From positions 3,458,001-3,522,000 of the forward strand of contig OW051494.1 in assembly GCA_932521035.1 (NCBI GenBank): a stretch of DNA of 64,000 nt. Direction: 5' to 3'. Positions 22,661 to 33,784 of the stretch are shown here, piece after piece. Below the pieces are notes generated by a model. That model was not told the origin of the DNA. It ran no database searches and was given only the letters and a program-made list of their open reading frames with translations. Numbering within the stretch: position 1 is the stretch's first letter; the number at the start of each line of letters is the position of its first letter. Origin of the DNA: Oscheius dolichura. Its lineage: Eukaryota > Nematoda > Chromadorea > Rhabditida > Rhabditidae. The translations under genes were made by a program, and so were the position numbers.

Positions 22661-25598
22661 ATGAAAATAGATGTTGATGGGCTCGAAGTGTTATTTCCGT
22701 ATGATTTTGTATATCCGGAACAGGTGTTATATATGCAGGAACTTAAGAAATCTCTAGATGCCAGGGTATCCATTTTTATTTTTAATTAATTATTGTTTTA
22801 ATAGGGTCATTGTCTCCTAGAAATGCCTTCTGGTACGGGTAAAACGGTATCTCTTCTCTCACTGGTTCTCGCATATATGGTAAAATATCCTGATAAATTA
22901 GGTATGTTACAGTTATGCTAGCTTACTTGATTTAGACAAATTAATATATTGTTCCCGTACTATCCCAGAAATTGAAAAATGTGTTGAAGAATTGCGTAAT
23001 CTATTCAAGTATTATGAGAGAGAAACCGGGGTGAGTTTCTTATTTATTTTTTTTATTTTACCAACTAATATGTAGGAATTTCCACAATTAATAGCACTAG
23101 GAATGTCAGCGAGAAAAAATCTTTGTATTAATGAGCCTGTTGCACAGCTTCGACAAGGTTTACAGTAGTTTTTTTCTTCTAATTTGTTTATATTTACAGG
23201 TTCTCTTGTCGATGGAGCTTGCCAGAAATTAACAGCGTCGCATGTGAGGGCAAAACGGCAATATGATCCAACTATACCAACATGTGACTTTTTTGATAAT
23301 CTGGAAAAAATGCAACATTTTTCTATGCCTCCTGGCGTTTGGAATATGGTAATTTTTTTTATAATCCTTCAGTTGTGATTTTTCAGAGCGATTTGCGTCA
23401 GTTTGGAAAAGAAAAGGGTATTTGCCCTTATTTTGTAGCAAGAAAATCTCTGAGCAGAGCTAATATTATTGTTTACTCTTACCATTACATACTGGATCCT
23501 AAAATTGCCGAAATAGTATCCAGAGACTTCAGTTCAAAGTAAGCTGATTATTGCTATTCTTTTAAATATTTTTCAAGATCATGTGTTGTCTTTGATGAGG
23601 CGCATAACATTGATAATGTATGTATTGAATCTATGTCTATTGGAATCAGTCAAAGACAGATGGAAAGAGCTGTTACTGAGTTGAACAAGTGCGTAGCTTT
23701 TAATATATATTATATATTATATATTGCTTTTTTATTGTTTAGGTTAGATCAGGTTGTGCAACGAACAAAGAAGGAAAATGCAAAGAAATTAGAAGAGGAA
23801 TATAGAAACATGGTAGAAGGTCTACGAAGGTACTTTTGAAAACCTCATGTTACTATAATCACCCTATTTAGAGCGGAAAAGGAACGAATGAACGATGAAC
23901 GTTTGGCCAACCCAGTTTTACCATCGGAAATTCTTAATGAAGCTATCCCTGGATCGATTAGAACTGCTCAACATTTCATAATTTTTCTGAAAAGATTTAT
24001 GGAATATTTAAAATTGAGATTGCGAACTAGCCAAGTACCGTACATTTTTATGTAATTGTTTCCCTCTTTTAGGTATTAATTGAAAGTCCAGCGGCATTCT
24101 TGAAAGACATCCAAGATAGGATGTTTATCGATAGGAAACCTTTGAGGCATGTTTGTTTATAATCTAATAATATCAGGTGTTTCAGATTTTGTGCAGAACG
24201 TCTCGCTAATCTTTCGCGAACACTAGAACTTGCTGATTCGACCGAAATTTGGGCTCTTACTCAAGTCGCTAACCTTGCTACTCTTGTTAGCACTTACTGC
24301 AAAGTTGGTTTTTTTCAGGTTTTAATAATAATTTAGGGGTTTTCTGTGATTGTCGAGCCTGGCGAAGGTAATCAACCCGCCATTCTGACTCTTTCATGTA
24401 TGGATGCTTCTATTGCTATTGATCCGGTATTCAGCAGATTTCAAACAGTAACTTTTACAACCGTTTGCTTTTAATAGTAAGTTTTAAGGTAGTAATTACT
24501 TCGGGAACTTTATCTCCATTAGAAATGTATCCTAAGGTGCTTCAATTTGAACCTGCAGTTATGGCATCGCTCACAATGACATTAGCTAGGCCATGTCTTT
24601 GTCCATTGGTCGTGGCTCGCGGTAATGATCAGGTATATTCTCTCCACCTTTTCACATTTTATCCCCTCTTGAGGTTGCTATGACATCTCGATTTGAACAA
24701 AGAAGTGACGTTGCTGTGATTAGGAATTATGGCAATTTGGTACTAGAAATGGCCGCAATTGTTCCGGATGGAATGGTTGTTTTCTTTACAAGTTATTCAT
24801 ACATGGAATCAGTGATTGGTATTTGGTATGAACAGGTACGTTTACCATGCGTTTAAAATTCATTCTTACAGCACGTGATCGATGAATTAATGAAGTATAA
24901 ATTACTATTTATTGAAACTAACGATGCTCGAGAGACTTCGGTAGCATTAGAAAAATATGTAGAAGCCTGTGATAGTGGCAGAGGAGCCTGTTTATTTTCA
25001 GTAGCAAGAGGAAAAGTGTCAGAAGGGATTGATTTTAGTCACCATTTAGGTATAACTTAGCCATATAGAATCTAGTTTTTATAGGTAGATGTGTGCTCAT
25101 GCTCGGTATTCCATATGTTTACACTGAGAGTAAAGTGCTCCGAGCGCGATTAGAATTTCTTCGTGATCAGTATAATATCAAGGAACAGGATTTTCTTACA
25201 TTTGATGCAATGCGCCATACTGCCCAGTGTATGGGGAGAGTTTTGCGAGGGAAAACTGACTACGGACTTATGATTTTTGCAGATAAGGTAAGCCAACCAG
25301 TTGCTGTCAATACATTAAATACAGAGATTTTCTCGATACGATAAGCGTGGAAAATTGCCACGATGGATGCAAGACTATTTGGATCAAGCAAGTACCAATT
25401 TAAGTATTGATGAGGCTGTACAAGTCGCGAGAAAGTAAGTCATATTTTTGTCTTATAATTAATTTTCTTAGATGGCTTACACTAATGGCACAACCGTTTA
25501 CGAAGCAAGATCAGCTTGGTGTATCGATGCTGACATCGAGTATGTTGGGTGCTAAAAATATGAAGCGGTTTGAGAATGTCTGCGAGCACATAGACTAA
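22661..25598 (+). CDS. ERCC2: TFIIH 5'-3' DNA helicase XPD
   Basis: A gene with many short-intron exons encoding an Fe-S superfamily 2 helicase. Motifs in order are Walker A ([15 protein letters not shown]), [15 protein letters not shown], the four iron-sulfur cysteines (KNLCINE, DGACQKL, IPTCDFF, KGICPYF), the DEAH box ([13 protein letters not shown]), [14 protein letters not shown], the segment [17 protein letters not shown] and motif VI ([14 protein letters not shown]). It opens the DNA bubble in nucleotide excision repair and supports transcription initiation as part of TFIIH. The N-terminal [20 protein letters not shown] and the C-terminal acidic tail match the family over its usual length of about 760 residues. 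It is 175 bp upstream of the TACO1-like gene on the same strand. Confidence 0.95.
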
Positions 25599-25773
25599 GA
25601 GTAGCTGAGCACAATTTTTCTTTTACGGGTGCTTGTTTTTCGGTTAAATTTTGTTATCAGTGTCATATTGTTACATAAATCTTAAATGTACTACGATGGT
25701 TTATTTTTTGCCGGAATGTCCGCTGTCACTGTCAAAATCTGTTTTTATTCTATCTTTCTTTAGCTTTTAGACT

Positions 25774-26833
25774 ATGTTAGCATTGAGATGGCTTAAAATA
25801 CCACACCGAACTTTATCTTTGACTGTACCTATGGCCATCTCTTGCACGCCTTCGCAGTATAAGGGCCATTCCAAATGGCAAAATATTAAAGCAACCAAAG
25901 GGAAAAATGATATGATAAAGTCACAAGCGACGAATCAACTTTTGTTAAAAGTAAGGGGTTTATTACGCAAATCATTCAGTTAGGTGAGAGCAGCAGTAAA
26001 CAAAGGAGGTTTTGATATAAAATTAAATCGGGAATTAGCTCAGCTGGAACAAGAGTTCAGGGCGCAGGGATTATCACTTGACACATTGAGGAATTTTCTC
26101 CAAAAAATTAAAGTGAGTAATCACTAGTTTCAAAAAGTGTTTCAGGATAAACCAGAAGTTGAAGTTACATTCGATGTTATTGGTCCCTCTGGCACATTTT
26201 TTATAGTTGTTGGTGAAACTGATAGCAAGAAAGGTTTTGAAAGCACTCTCAGAAAATATTTTAATAAGGTTTGCCTATTTTATTCAAAGTGATGATCTTG
26301 TTAACAGGTAGGGGGCTTTCGTCTGGCAGCCGACGCAAGCGCTGTTAGGAGCTGGTTTGATGAAAAGGGTGTTCTGTTGGTGGACACTACGAAAGAAGGA
26401 AAAGAAGTGACAGTTGAAGAGGTTCTTTTCATTTCATTACTCTCCTATGTACCCCTATCAGATGGAAGAAGTCGGAATTGAAGCAGATTGCGAAGAAGTG
26501 TCTCTAATTGAGGATGAAGGGCGTACTAAGTTTGAATTACTCTGTGACTCCAAGAAAATACAAGCAATTGAAAGAGGCCTCATGAAACAAGGGTAAATAC
26601 TTATGGATATGTAGTTTCCTTTCTAAGATTTTCCATCGAGAGTGCCGAAGTGGAATATCGCCCTATGCATCCAGTTCAATTAGAAGGGGAAGATGCTGCT
26701 AAGGTAGAGAAATTTTATGAACTAATTCAGGTATACCAAAACACATTTCACATGTAAAATATTTTAGGAGGACGAAAATATCAGACAAATTTACGACAAT
26801 ATTGAACCTTCAAGTCTTGCAGCAACGGCGTAG
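25774..26833 (+). CDS. TACO1: YebC/TACO1-type mitochondrial translational activator
   Basis: Several short exons encode a protein of about 275 residues. It has a basic, Arg/Leu-containing N terminus compatible with a mitochondrial presequence and then the YebC signature GHSKWQNIKATKGKND. The segment VRAAVNKGGFDIKLN is a shortened form of the family's A+xxGxDPxxN motif. Downstream blocks include ELLCDSKKIQAIERGL and SAEVEYRPMHPVQL, the family's C-terminal domains. TACO1 promotes mitochondrial translation, notably of COX1, probably by relieving ribosome stalling. The ATG follows a TTTTAG acceptor by 3 nt. The poly(A) signal is at 26881-26886. It closes the plus-strand housekeeping run. Confidence 0.87.
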
Positions 26834-26880
26834 ATTATAAATAATTATGATTGTTATGATTATGATATTGTTTATTGTTA

Positions 26881-26886
26881 AATAAA
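26881..26886 (+). promoter_or_regulatory. Poly(A) signal AATAAA
   Basis: This canonical hexamer is 47 bp after the TACO1-like stop codon. A short GC-rich patch follows (about 26888-26960) before the convergent end of the DDX11 gene. Confidence 0.6.
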
Positions 26887-27050
26887 TAGACTCCCTCTCC
26901 CCGTCGACTTGGCCACCTGGGAGAGTACCGGCCTACCACCTCGCCGTCCCGCTGTAGCAGTTCAATAACTCGCGCAGCACCAAGGAATAAGAGGTTTCCC
27001 TCGTGTGATACACGCTGATTATGGGAATAAATTGTAACCAGTCAAACAAT

Positions 27051-30000
27051 CTATTCATTTTGTGCAAAAAATGTTCGTGTCTTCTGGAGCACTTCGTTAA
27101 AACACATTGACATCTGTAACCGTCTCGAAATCCACGTCGATAATTGTGTCTTCACTGCTGGCTGAGAAAATCTTTAAAAAAAACAGTATATCTGACATTA
27201 CAGGTAAACCTGGAATCGAACAGATAGACAGCTGCATAATCTTTACGATGGCGAATAGCTCTACCAATTGCTTGATTCACAGCATGCATACACAGAGAAT
27301 CGTAGAGTTGTTTTCCGCCTCCGGGTATGGTCGCATTCAGATACTAAGAGTCTGTAGATCGTAACTAATGAACAAACCTTCATGTTTTCCTGCAATTCTA
27401 TGCTATTTTTGTTCGGGTAAGGAAGTCCGACCATAATTACAGCACGCCCTAATTCATCGCTAAAATTGATTCCCTCACTCATTTTTCCTCCAACAACGGC
27501 AAACAATATTGCACCTTTTGAGGTACGCGCAGCCGTGACAAACATCTCCCATATCTTTGGATCTCCTCCAGCTCGGGGTTCTACGTAGACCTTTTTTCTT
27601 TCCTGAAAACTGATGTGATCATTAGTCTGAAATGTCCCTACCTCTAACTTGGAAAATAAATCGCTCTTCTTCAGAAAATTAACAAAATTGGTCATGACAT
27701 CATAAGATGTGAAGAAGGTCACACATCCATTGGGAATAAGCTTTACTAATTCAAATAAGGATATAGCTAGAGAACGGATGGTTTCATCATTTCCACGAGT
27801 TTGATATGTTAAAGAAAACTGCTTGTTATTTGATGTTTTGTCTAAAACTATAGAAAAGAATACAAAAATAATTTACCGACTATGAATGCCGCAAGCTGGT
27901 TAGGTTCTATTACATGCTCACAGGAGAATCTTTTTACTTTCGAAGGATCTCTTCCTCGTGTCAGGCAGTCGAACTGAACAATAAGTGTTTATCAGGATAA
28001 GACAAGTATTGTCTTGTAGACAGGGAAAAGCGCATATATATAAAAGTATTGTGTTAAATTAACAAGTCAGTTCGCTTCTGTTCCTACGCGAGGATGTCTG
28101 TTTCGCCCAATCTACAGCGAAAACTTTCGGTAGAAGACGTGCGGTCTGGCAATTTCGATGATTGGATGGATGATTGCCTCAAACGACTGAACAGCCTCGT
28201 CGGCAAACCTGATATGAATCTGCCAAATGTGATGAACCTGCAAGAAGTGATTGCCATCGTACAAACGGTCCAAGGTGTCTTTATGGAAGAAAACAATCTC
28301 TGCGAATGTGAAGCGCCCATCAAAGTGATTGGAGACATTCACGCTCAATTCCAGGACTTGAACCGTCTATTTGATCTTATTGGCCGTGTTCCCCAGGAGA
28401 AGATGCTTTTCCTTGGTGACTATGTGGACCGTGGACCGCAAGGGATCGAGGTGCTGGTTTTGCTCTTTACGCTCAAGCTGCGGTACCGTAATTGTATCTA
28501 CATTCTTCGTGGAAATCATGAAACTGCGTCGGTGAATAAGATATACGGGTTCTACAATGAATGCGCCATGAAATACGGCGTCGGTCTCTGGTGGGACTTC
28601 CAAGCCTGCTTCAACCGCATTCCCATGGCTGGTCTTATCTCCAAAAAAGTTCTCTGTATGCATGGAGGACTTTCTCCGGAAATGACCCATCTCGACGTCA
28701 TTAGAAACATTATTCGTCCGTGCGAGCCTCTCGATCGGGGACTTCTCATTGATCTGCTCTGGTCTGATCCTACCAACAAAGGAGACGGCTGGTTCCACTC
28801 TATCCGAGGTGATAATTTCCCTCTTTACCCGTAAACTGCATATTTAGGCATTAGCTATATGTTCGGCAAGGGTGTCGTACAGCAGGCGTGCGAAATCTTG
28901 GGAATTGACCTCATTATCCGAGCCCACCAAGTCGTCCAAGATGGCTATGAAATGATGACTGGCCGCAGGCTGATAACCGTCTTTTCTGCCCCCAACTACT
29001 GTGGCCAGTTTACCAACGCTGCGGCTGTAGTCTGCCTGGATGGGAATCTAACCATTTCCTTTCAACAGCTGACTATGGTTGCCCCGAAGGATGCCAAAGC
29101 CAAGCCAGCTCCAGCCATTGCTGCCGACACCGACTCTGCAAAGGCCAAAGAAGACATGGAGTTCATCAAACCATTCAAAGGATTCGCTGGCGTAAAGGGC
29201 TAACTCGCACATAAAAACTGGCGCTGTAATTCCAATAGAGCGTTTTGTACCCGGCTTTCTTACTAACATACCAGAAGTCCTGCTGGTTCCATAGTTCCGC
29301 CTATTAACACTGTTGCACGTGCTTTATCCACTATAGCTTGAAGTTGTGAAGCTGGATTTAGTAAAATAAATTTCAGCTTTGCTGGAGTATTACTGAAGTT
29401 CAAGTTATATTCCACTTTTTAGTACAACATCACCCTCCAGATCCATTTTCGACAATAATTCTACCATCCTCACATTTGTTGTTTAACGCTTCGATAAAAG
29501 CTTTAATGGAAAAAAGCGGAGACGGAATTGTCTGAGACTGCTCAACCATTGCAGGTTGGGAATCCTCTTCTTCTGAAAATGGATTGAAGAAATTAAGCAC
29601 ATCGCCTTACTTTTCTTATTGAGCAACTTATGAAGTCCGCTGTGCTTTTCTTCAGTCTTATTTACCTGCTGCTTATTTTTCTGATGTCGTAAATAGAAAC
29701 CGTGAAACTTTCTACATAAATCTGTTGTTTCAATATAGTGCACCAGCTTGAATAAATTTATTCCGGTTAGTTGCAACTGAAGCAATTGTTTTTTTTAATG
29801 AAAAAAAGTAGCAATATAAACCTTTATTAAAAAGCCCTGGATCGTAAGTACATTTTCGGTTGATGGAATCTGAAGATAGCGATCAAAGGCAGAGACAACT
29901 GTAAGAAGTTGGCGCATATACATGAGATTTTTAGTTTTGAGACGTAACCTGTAAAGGAGAGTTGATTGCTACCCTAATAACCTACTTGTATGTTTCAATA

Positions 30001-31309
30001 TATTGCTTTACCAAATGGAGAGCAACTTTTAAGCTAGAATAGGATACTTCACAAGAATGAATGTTTCCAATTGTTTGCAAAACATTATGAGCCTCATCAA
30101 GTACAATTACATTTCCTTCGAGCTCAATATTCCAAGCTGCTCTAGTGGCCGAATGAAGCAGAACTTGGTAAGGAAGAAGAACTAGCTGACAGAGAGGGAC
30201 AGACTTCCGAGTAGCGAAATAGGGGCAGGCCATGGATTTTTGTGCAGATGAAATAAGCTGTAATCGTTTAAAATAAATAAAAGCCTTTGTAGTATTGGTA
30301 TATTGATATTGGCATACCGAAATTTACCTTGTCTGGTCGAAGGAGTCGTTTTGACAAAATACCATTGGAAAGGTCTTCAATGGCTTCCATTCTATAATAT
30401 GGGCATCCTGAACTGGCGGATCTATGAGAAACCTGAAAATATCTTATATAAAATGAATAACTTCTAACCTTATTTTCATTGGTTTTACTTTTTTTCGCAC
30501 AGCTGCCGCAATTTTTTCTCAACTCCATACATTTCTCATTTATAAGATGGTTGATCTTTAACTTTTGTACATTTTCGTTTGCACAAAGAGCTTGTCTAGA
30601 TGCAATTGTAACCAAACGTGGCTTAAATCTGTAAAAAGACGATAAGAACCAAATGGTAAAAAGCAAATACCTGGTTTTAGCCAGTTCATCGACAATTTGG
30701 CCCAATTGACTATGAGTTCTTGAGGCGTAATATACTTTGACAGTCTTTAAACGTTCTTCTTCTGTTGAATCGCTAGCATCTTCTTTATCGGAATTATATT
30801 CTTCCGGACCAAAATCTTCATCTTCTTCAGCTTTTTCTGTTGTTCCAAGTCTCCTCTTCTTTGTTTCTACAATTGTTTCCTCTGCACGACGCAATTTCTC
30901 TCGCACTTTCGATAGCTCTTCCAATTTAGTCTTGGCTTCTTCCACGCTTTTTCTACTGTCTTGAGTATCTTTATATGCGTTAATCCAATCTTGTGCTAAA
31001 GCTTTTATTTATTTTTTTTACATTTTTCAGAGATTACTTTTTTCGTTTACTTCTATTTTTGTATTGGCAACTTTGATGAGATGAGCCTCTGTGTCAAGTT
31101 GAAATTTTTCTAGCCAAGTCATTGTCGAGCAAACAACACTCAACGTTTTACCCGTTCCAGTGGGTGACTCAAAAATGCCTATCTGAATTAATGGTAAATT
31201 AAAGAAAACAACTGACTTTTCCTTGTTCTATGCAGTCATAAATTTCCTGCATTAAATTTAACTGAATTTCATATGGTTTGTATGGAAAAGAGAAATCTTG
31301 GGTTTCCAT
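27051..31309 (-). CDS. DDX11: DDX11/ChlR1-family Fe-S DNA helicase (with a nested gene)
   Basis: A minus-strand multi-exon gene. It starts [20 protein letters not shown] with Walker [14 protein letters not shown] charged insert ([17 protein letters not shown]...) typical of ChlR1 follows, then [13 protein letters not shown], the Fe-S cysteines ([14 protein letters not shown] with [13 protein letters not shown]) and the DEAH box [11 protein letters not shown]. Later come [31 protein letters not shown] and motif [22 protein letters not shown]. The family unwinds forked DNA and G-quadruplexes and supports sister-chromatid cohesion. One intron (29271-27974, 1,298 bp) is far larger than the others (about 35-60 bp) and contains a complete PP1 gene on the opposite strand. 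HAT1 ends only 147 bp upstream on the same strand, an operon-like spacing. Confidence 0.9.
28094..29203 (+). CDS. Divergent PP1-type Ser/Thr protein phosphatase, nested in a DDX11 intron
   Basis: Two exons (28094-28808, 28848-29203) with a 39-bp intron encode 356 residues. The PPP catalytic motifs are GDIHAQ (the canonical form is GDxHG, so alanine replaces the glycine), [24 protein letters not shown] and FSAPNYCG. Metal ligands D, H, N and H are visible in these blocks. The body aligns with PP1 (RIYGFY-like [27 protein letters not shown]), but many normally fixed positions differ and the C-terminal tail (Ala/Lys/Pro-rich, ending GVKG) is not that of PP1. Nematodes have divergent sperm-type PP1 genes (GSP-3/4), a possible parallel. 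Codons are GC-richer than in the surrounding DDX11 gene, consistent with insertion of a copied gene. Activity is likely but not certain given the altered motif. Confidence 0.88.
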
Positions 31310-31456
31310 CGTAAACTATGATTTTCAACTTTGCTTTGAAATATTTAAAAAAGAAGAAGATTGCGACAAAAACACAGAAGTATATGGTATAATCTTCGGC
31401 TAGTTTTATTTATTTAATCAATATTGCTTTTACATGAAACACCATTTACAGAATAT

Positions 31457-33094
31457 TCAAATGGTAGGATACTTTCTTAACCGATCGGCTACTACCTCAT
31501 AACCTTTAATAGTTTCTTCATAGAGTGATGCCAGCTGTGCCTTTATTACTTCGGGATTACCACATAACTAAATTTCAATAAGCTGAATATGGCCAGAAAC
31601 TTACTTGATTGGCTGTTTCCTCATCGAAGGCACGCTTAATGTTAATGTTGTCTTTTGCTCTTCGCTTTAAAGGTTTCTCCAACCTCCGTTTGACATCGAT
31701 GCGATATCTTTTCAACTCCTCGTTATCTTCTTTGTTTGTGGAGATATAACGAAGTATCTCATACACACGTCGTGCTTGCTTCTAAAATACAAAAACTGGT
31801 AATCTAAAAACAAACAGATAACTTACACTGTGAATTTTAAATTTCTCAAGAGCTTTTTCTTGTATAACAGGCGAAAAGCCTTTCCTCAATTCAACATCAC
31901 TGAACTCCGGGAGCGTTAGACAATCAACACAGTCAACATAATCACGTAAATATATCATGCTATCTGCTGCATCTTCCACTAAAATTTCCTATAATTGTAA
32001 AAGAAAAAGATGGCAAGCCTGTTATATCATAAAGTTTGGAAATAGTCCGAAGATCTTTGTTAATCGCATCAAGGAATTTTGCTCCCATTCCAGTATTGCT
32101 ATAACGCCTAGTACAAAAAGAAACTGTAAAAGCTACCGGTGATTAGGAAAAAGCAACAAATGCGCAATACGAGCTCTATACTGATCCGGATAACGGTAGA
32201 AGCGAAATAGAGAACAGTAGCCGGCGATAGCATGTCGTTTGCACAACTGGCCGCTTTCATCGGGTTCGTAGTATATTTCGTACCTAAATATTTTAATTTT
32301 ATCTGAATTCTTTCATACAATATGTAGTGCATCCACCGTTCATCGGAATTATCAGTGTATTCTGCAGCATCAATGTACCATAACGCAACAGTTTGAAGTT
32401 GAGCCAGAAAAGTTTCAAATTGTGGACCGTTTTCAGTAACTTTATAAAGTTCAAACGCTTTCAAATCATTTTTCGCTCGTTTAGCTACAGGTTCATCTGG
32501 TACTTGTGAAGTTCCTGTAAAGCAGACGATATATATCTACGAAAGCCAGATTAACCTGCAAAGCTTGCAATTTTAGTACCAAACGGAGCGAAATTCTTCT
32601 GCTCTGCCAGTTTCTTCATAAACTCCTTTTTACTGTCAACCATGATAGAAAAGTTTCCAGTAGGTAGTTGGTTTTGCAAAAGACCGTACAAATCGTCCGG
32701 CTGAAAAATGAGAAATAGAAGAAATGTGAAAACTAACCGGTATGCTACCTCCTTCATTTGACGTGCGAGTATAATTAAACTCTGGATAGATGTACAACGT
32801 CGACGCGGTGTAGTTGATCGTAACCGACAAATTTTGATATCCAAAAATTGTTTCGCTAAAATCCACGATAATAAAAAATAAGAAAGAACTTACGACTCGC
32901 CAAAGTGTTGATGAGCAAAATCAACGCCATATTGTTCAATTTTAGAAGAGCTAAAATCTTGCTCATTCCGAACTAAATTTTTTTAGAAATAAGAAAGACG
33001 GAAAAAACATACCGAATCTTAGTTTTACGACATCTAATGCATTTTCAACAAATTTTTGATCTACAGTGCTCAACGGTCTATCCTCATCAACCAT
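31457..33094 (-). CDS. HAT1: Histone acetyltransferase HAT1 (KAT1) catalytic subunit
   Basis: A minus-strand multi-exon gene encoding about 390 residues. The N-terminal HAT1 domain includes FAHQHFGESFSETIFGYQNL and TASTLYIYPEF, matching the HQ(I/L)FGE...IFGY pattern of HAT1. The catalytic GNAT portion contains GYCSLFRFYRYPDQYRARIA, and the acetyl-CoA-binding stretch is LLLFPNHRRYSIGAKFLDAI, in place of the usual Q-x-x-G-x-G/A loop. The segment TEILVEDAADSMIYLRDYVD matches the family's ITVEDPS..Y..LRD block. HAT1 acetylates newly made histone H4 at K5 and K12 with RBBP4/7. The altered acetyl-CoA loop (HRRYSIG) is noteworthy. The ATG follows a TTTATAG acceptor. It lies divergent to the next plus-strand gene and immediately upstream of DDX11. 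Confidence 0.87.
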
Positions 33095-33784
33095 GGCTCT
33101 ATAAACGCATGATAAAAAAACAAGAATAAAACATAGCCAATGGTGGAAACACAGAGATTAGATTCAGGAAAGAAAAAGGTTTATATCCTCATCCAAATAA
33201 GAATGTATTTGAATCGCCGAATTTCGCGCGCAGGGCCCCCATTTTTTTCTATCCCCCTCGCCATTCATTCTTGTCTTGAGCGAGGGGGTAGTAGGAGACC
33301 GGGTCCTAGAAATAACCAGCCGCCGCCTCGTTGAACCGCTCGCATCACGCCCTGCCCCCGTGAGAGACGCAGGAACTTCGCGCGATTCGAACGAACTCGA
33401 ATAGCCCGCATCGGCCCCTGGTCAGTTGATTTTCGAATTATTCTCGATCTCTTTCCTCGCTTCTGCCTGCTTTATTCTCGGGTACCTTTCTCAAAACACA
33501 ATGTCTTTTGTTCTAACCAGAGCGTTCCATTTACTCAGTGGTCATTTTAGCAAAATTGCGTCACTTTTTCAAATAAATTCTAGTTGCTTTGAACGTCCTA
33601 GGCTGTAAAAATAACGCATTATTTCGCAATTTGCCTTATTTGTAGTAAATAATACTTGCCAGTTGTTTTTAGACAGTCTTGGCGTTCTTATTCATTCATT
33701 TTTGCAGGATACTTGTAATATTGATCGTCGGCTGCTTGGTATGGATACAGGTCACTGATCGACCTATGCCCAGCCAAGATTTGC
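33095..33784. other. Divergent intergenic region with a GC-rich patch
   Basis: This 690-bp stretch separates HAT1 (minus) from the PEHE-like gene (plus). About 33220-33420 is GC-rich against an AT-rich background. It contains a 9-bp inverted repeat CCCCCTCGC/GCGAGGGGG at 33253-33261 and 33280-33288. It may be a shared promoter region. No gene is supported. Confidence 0.5.
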
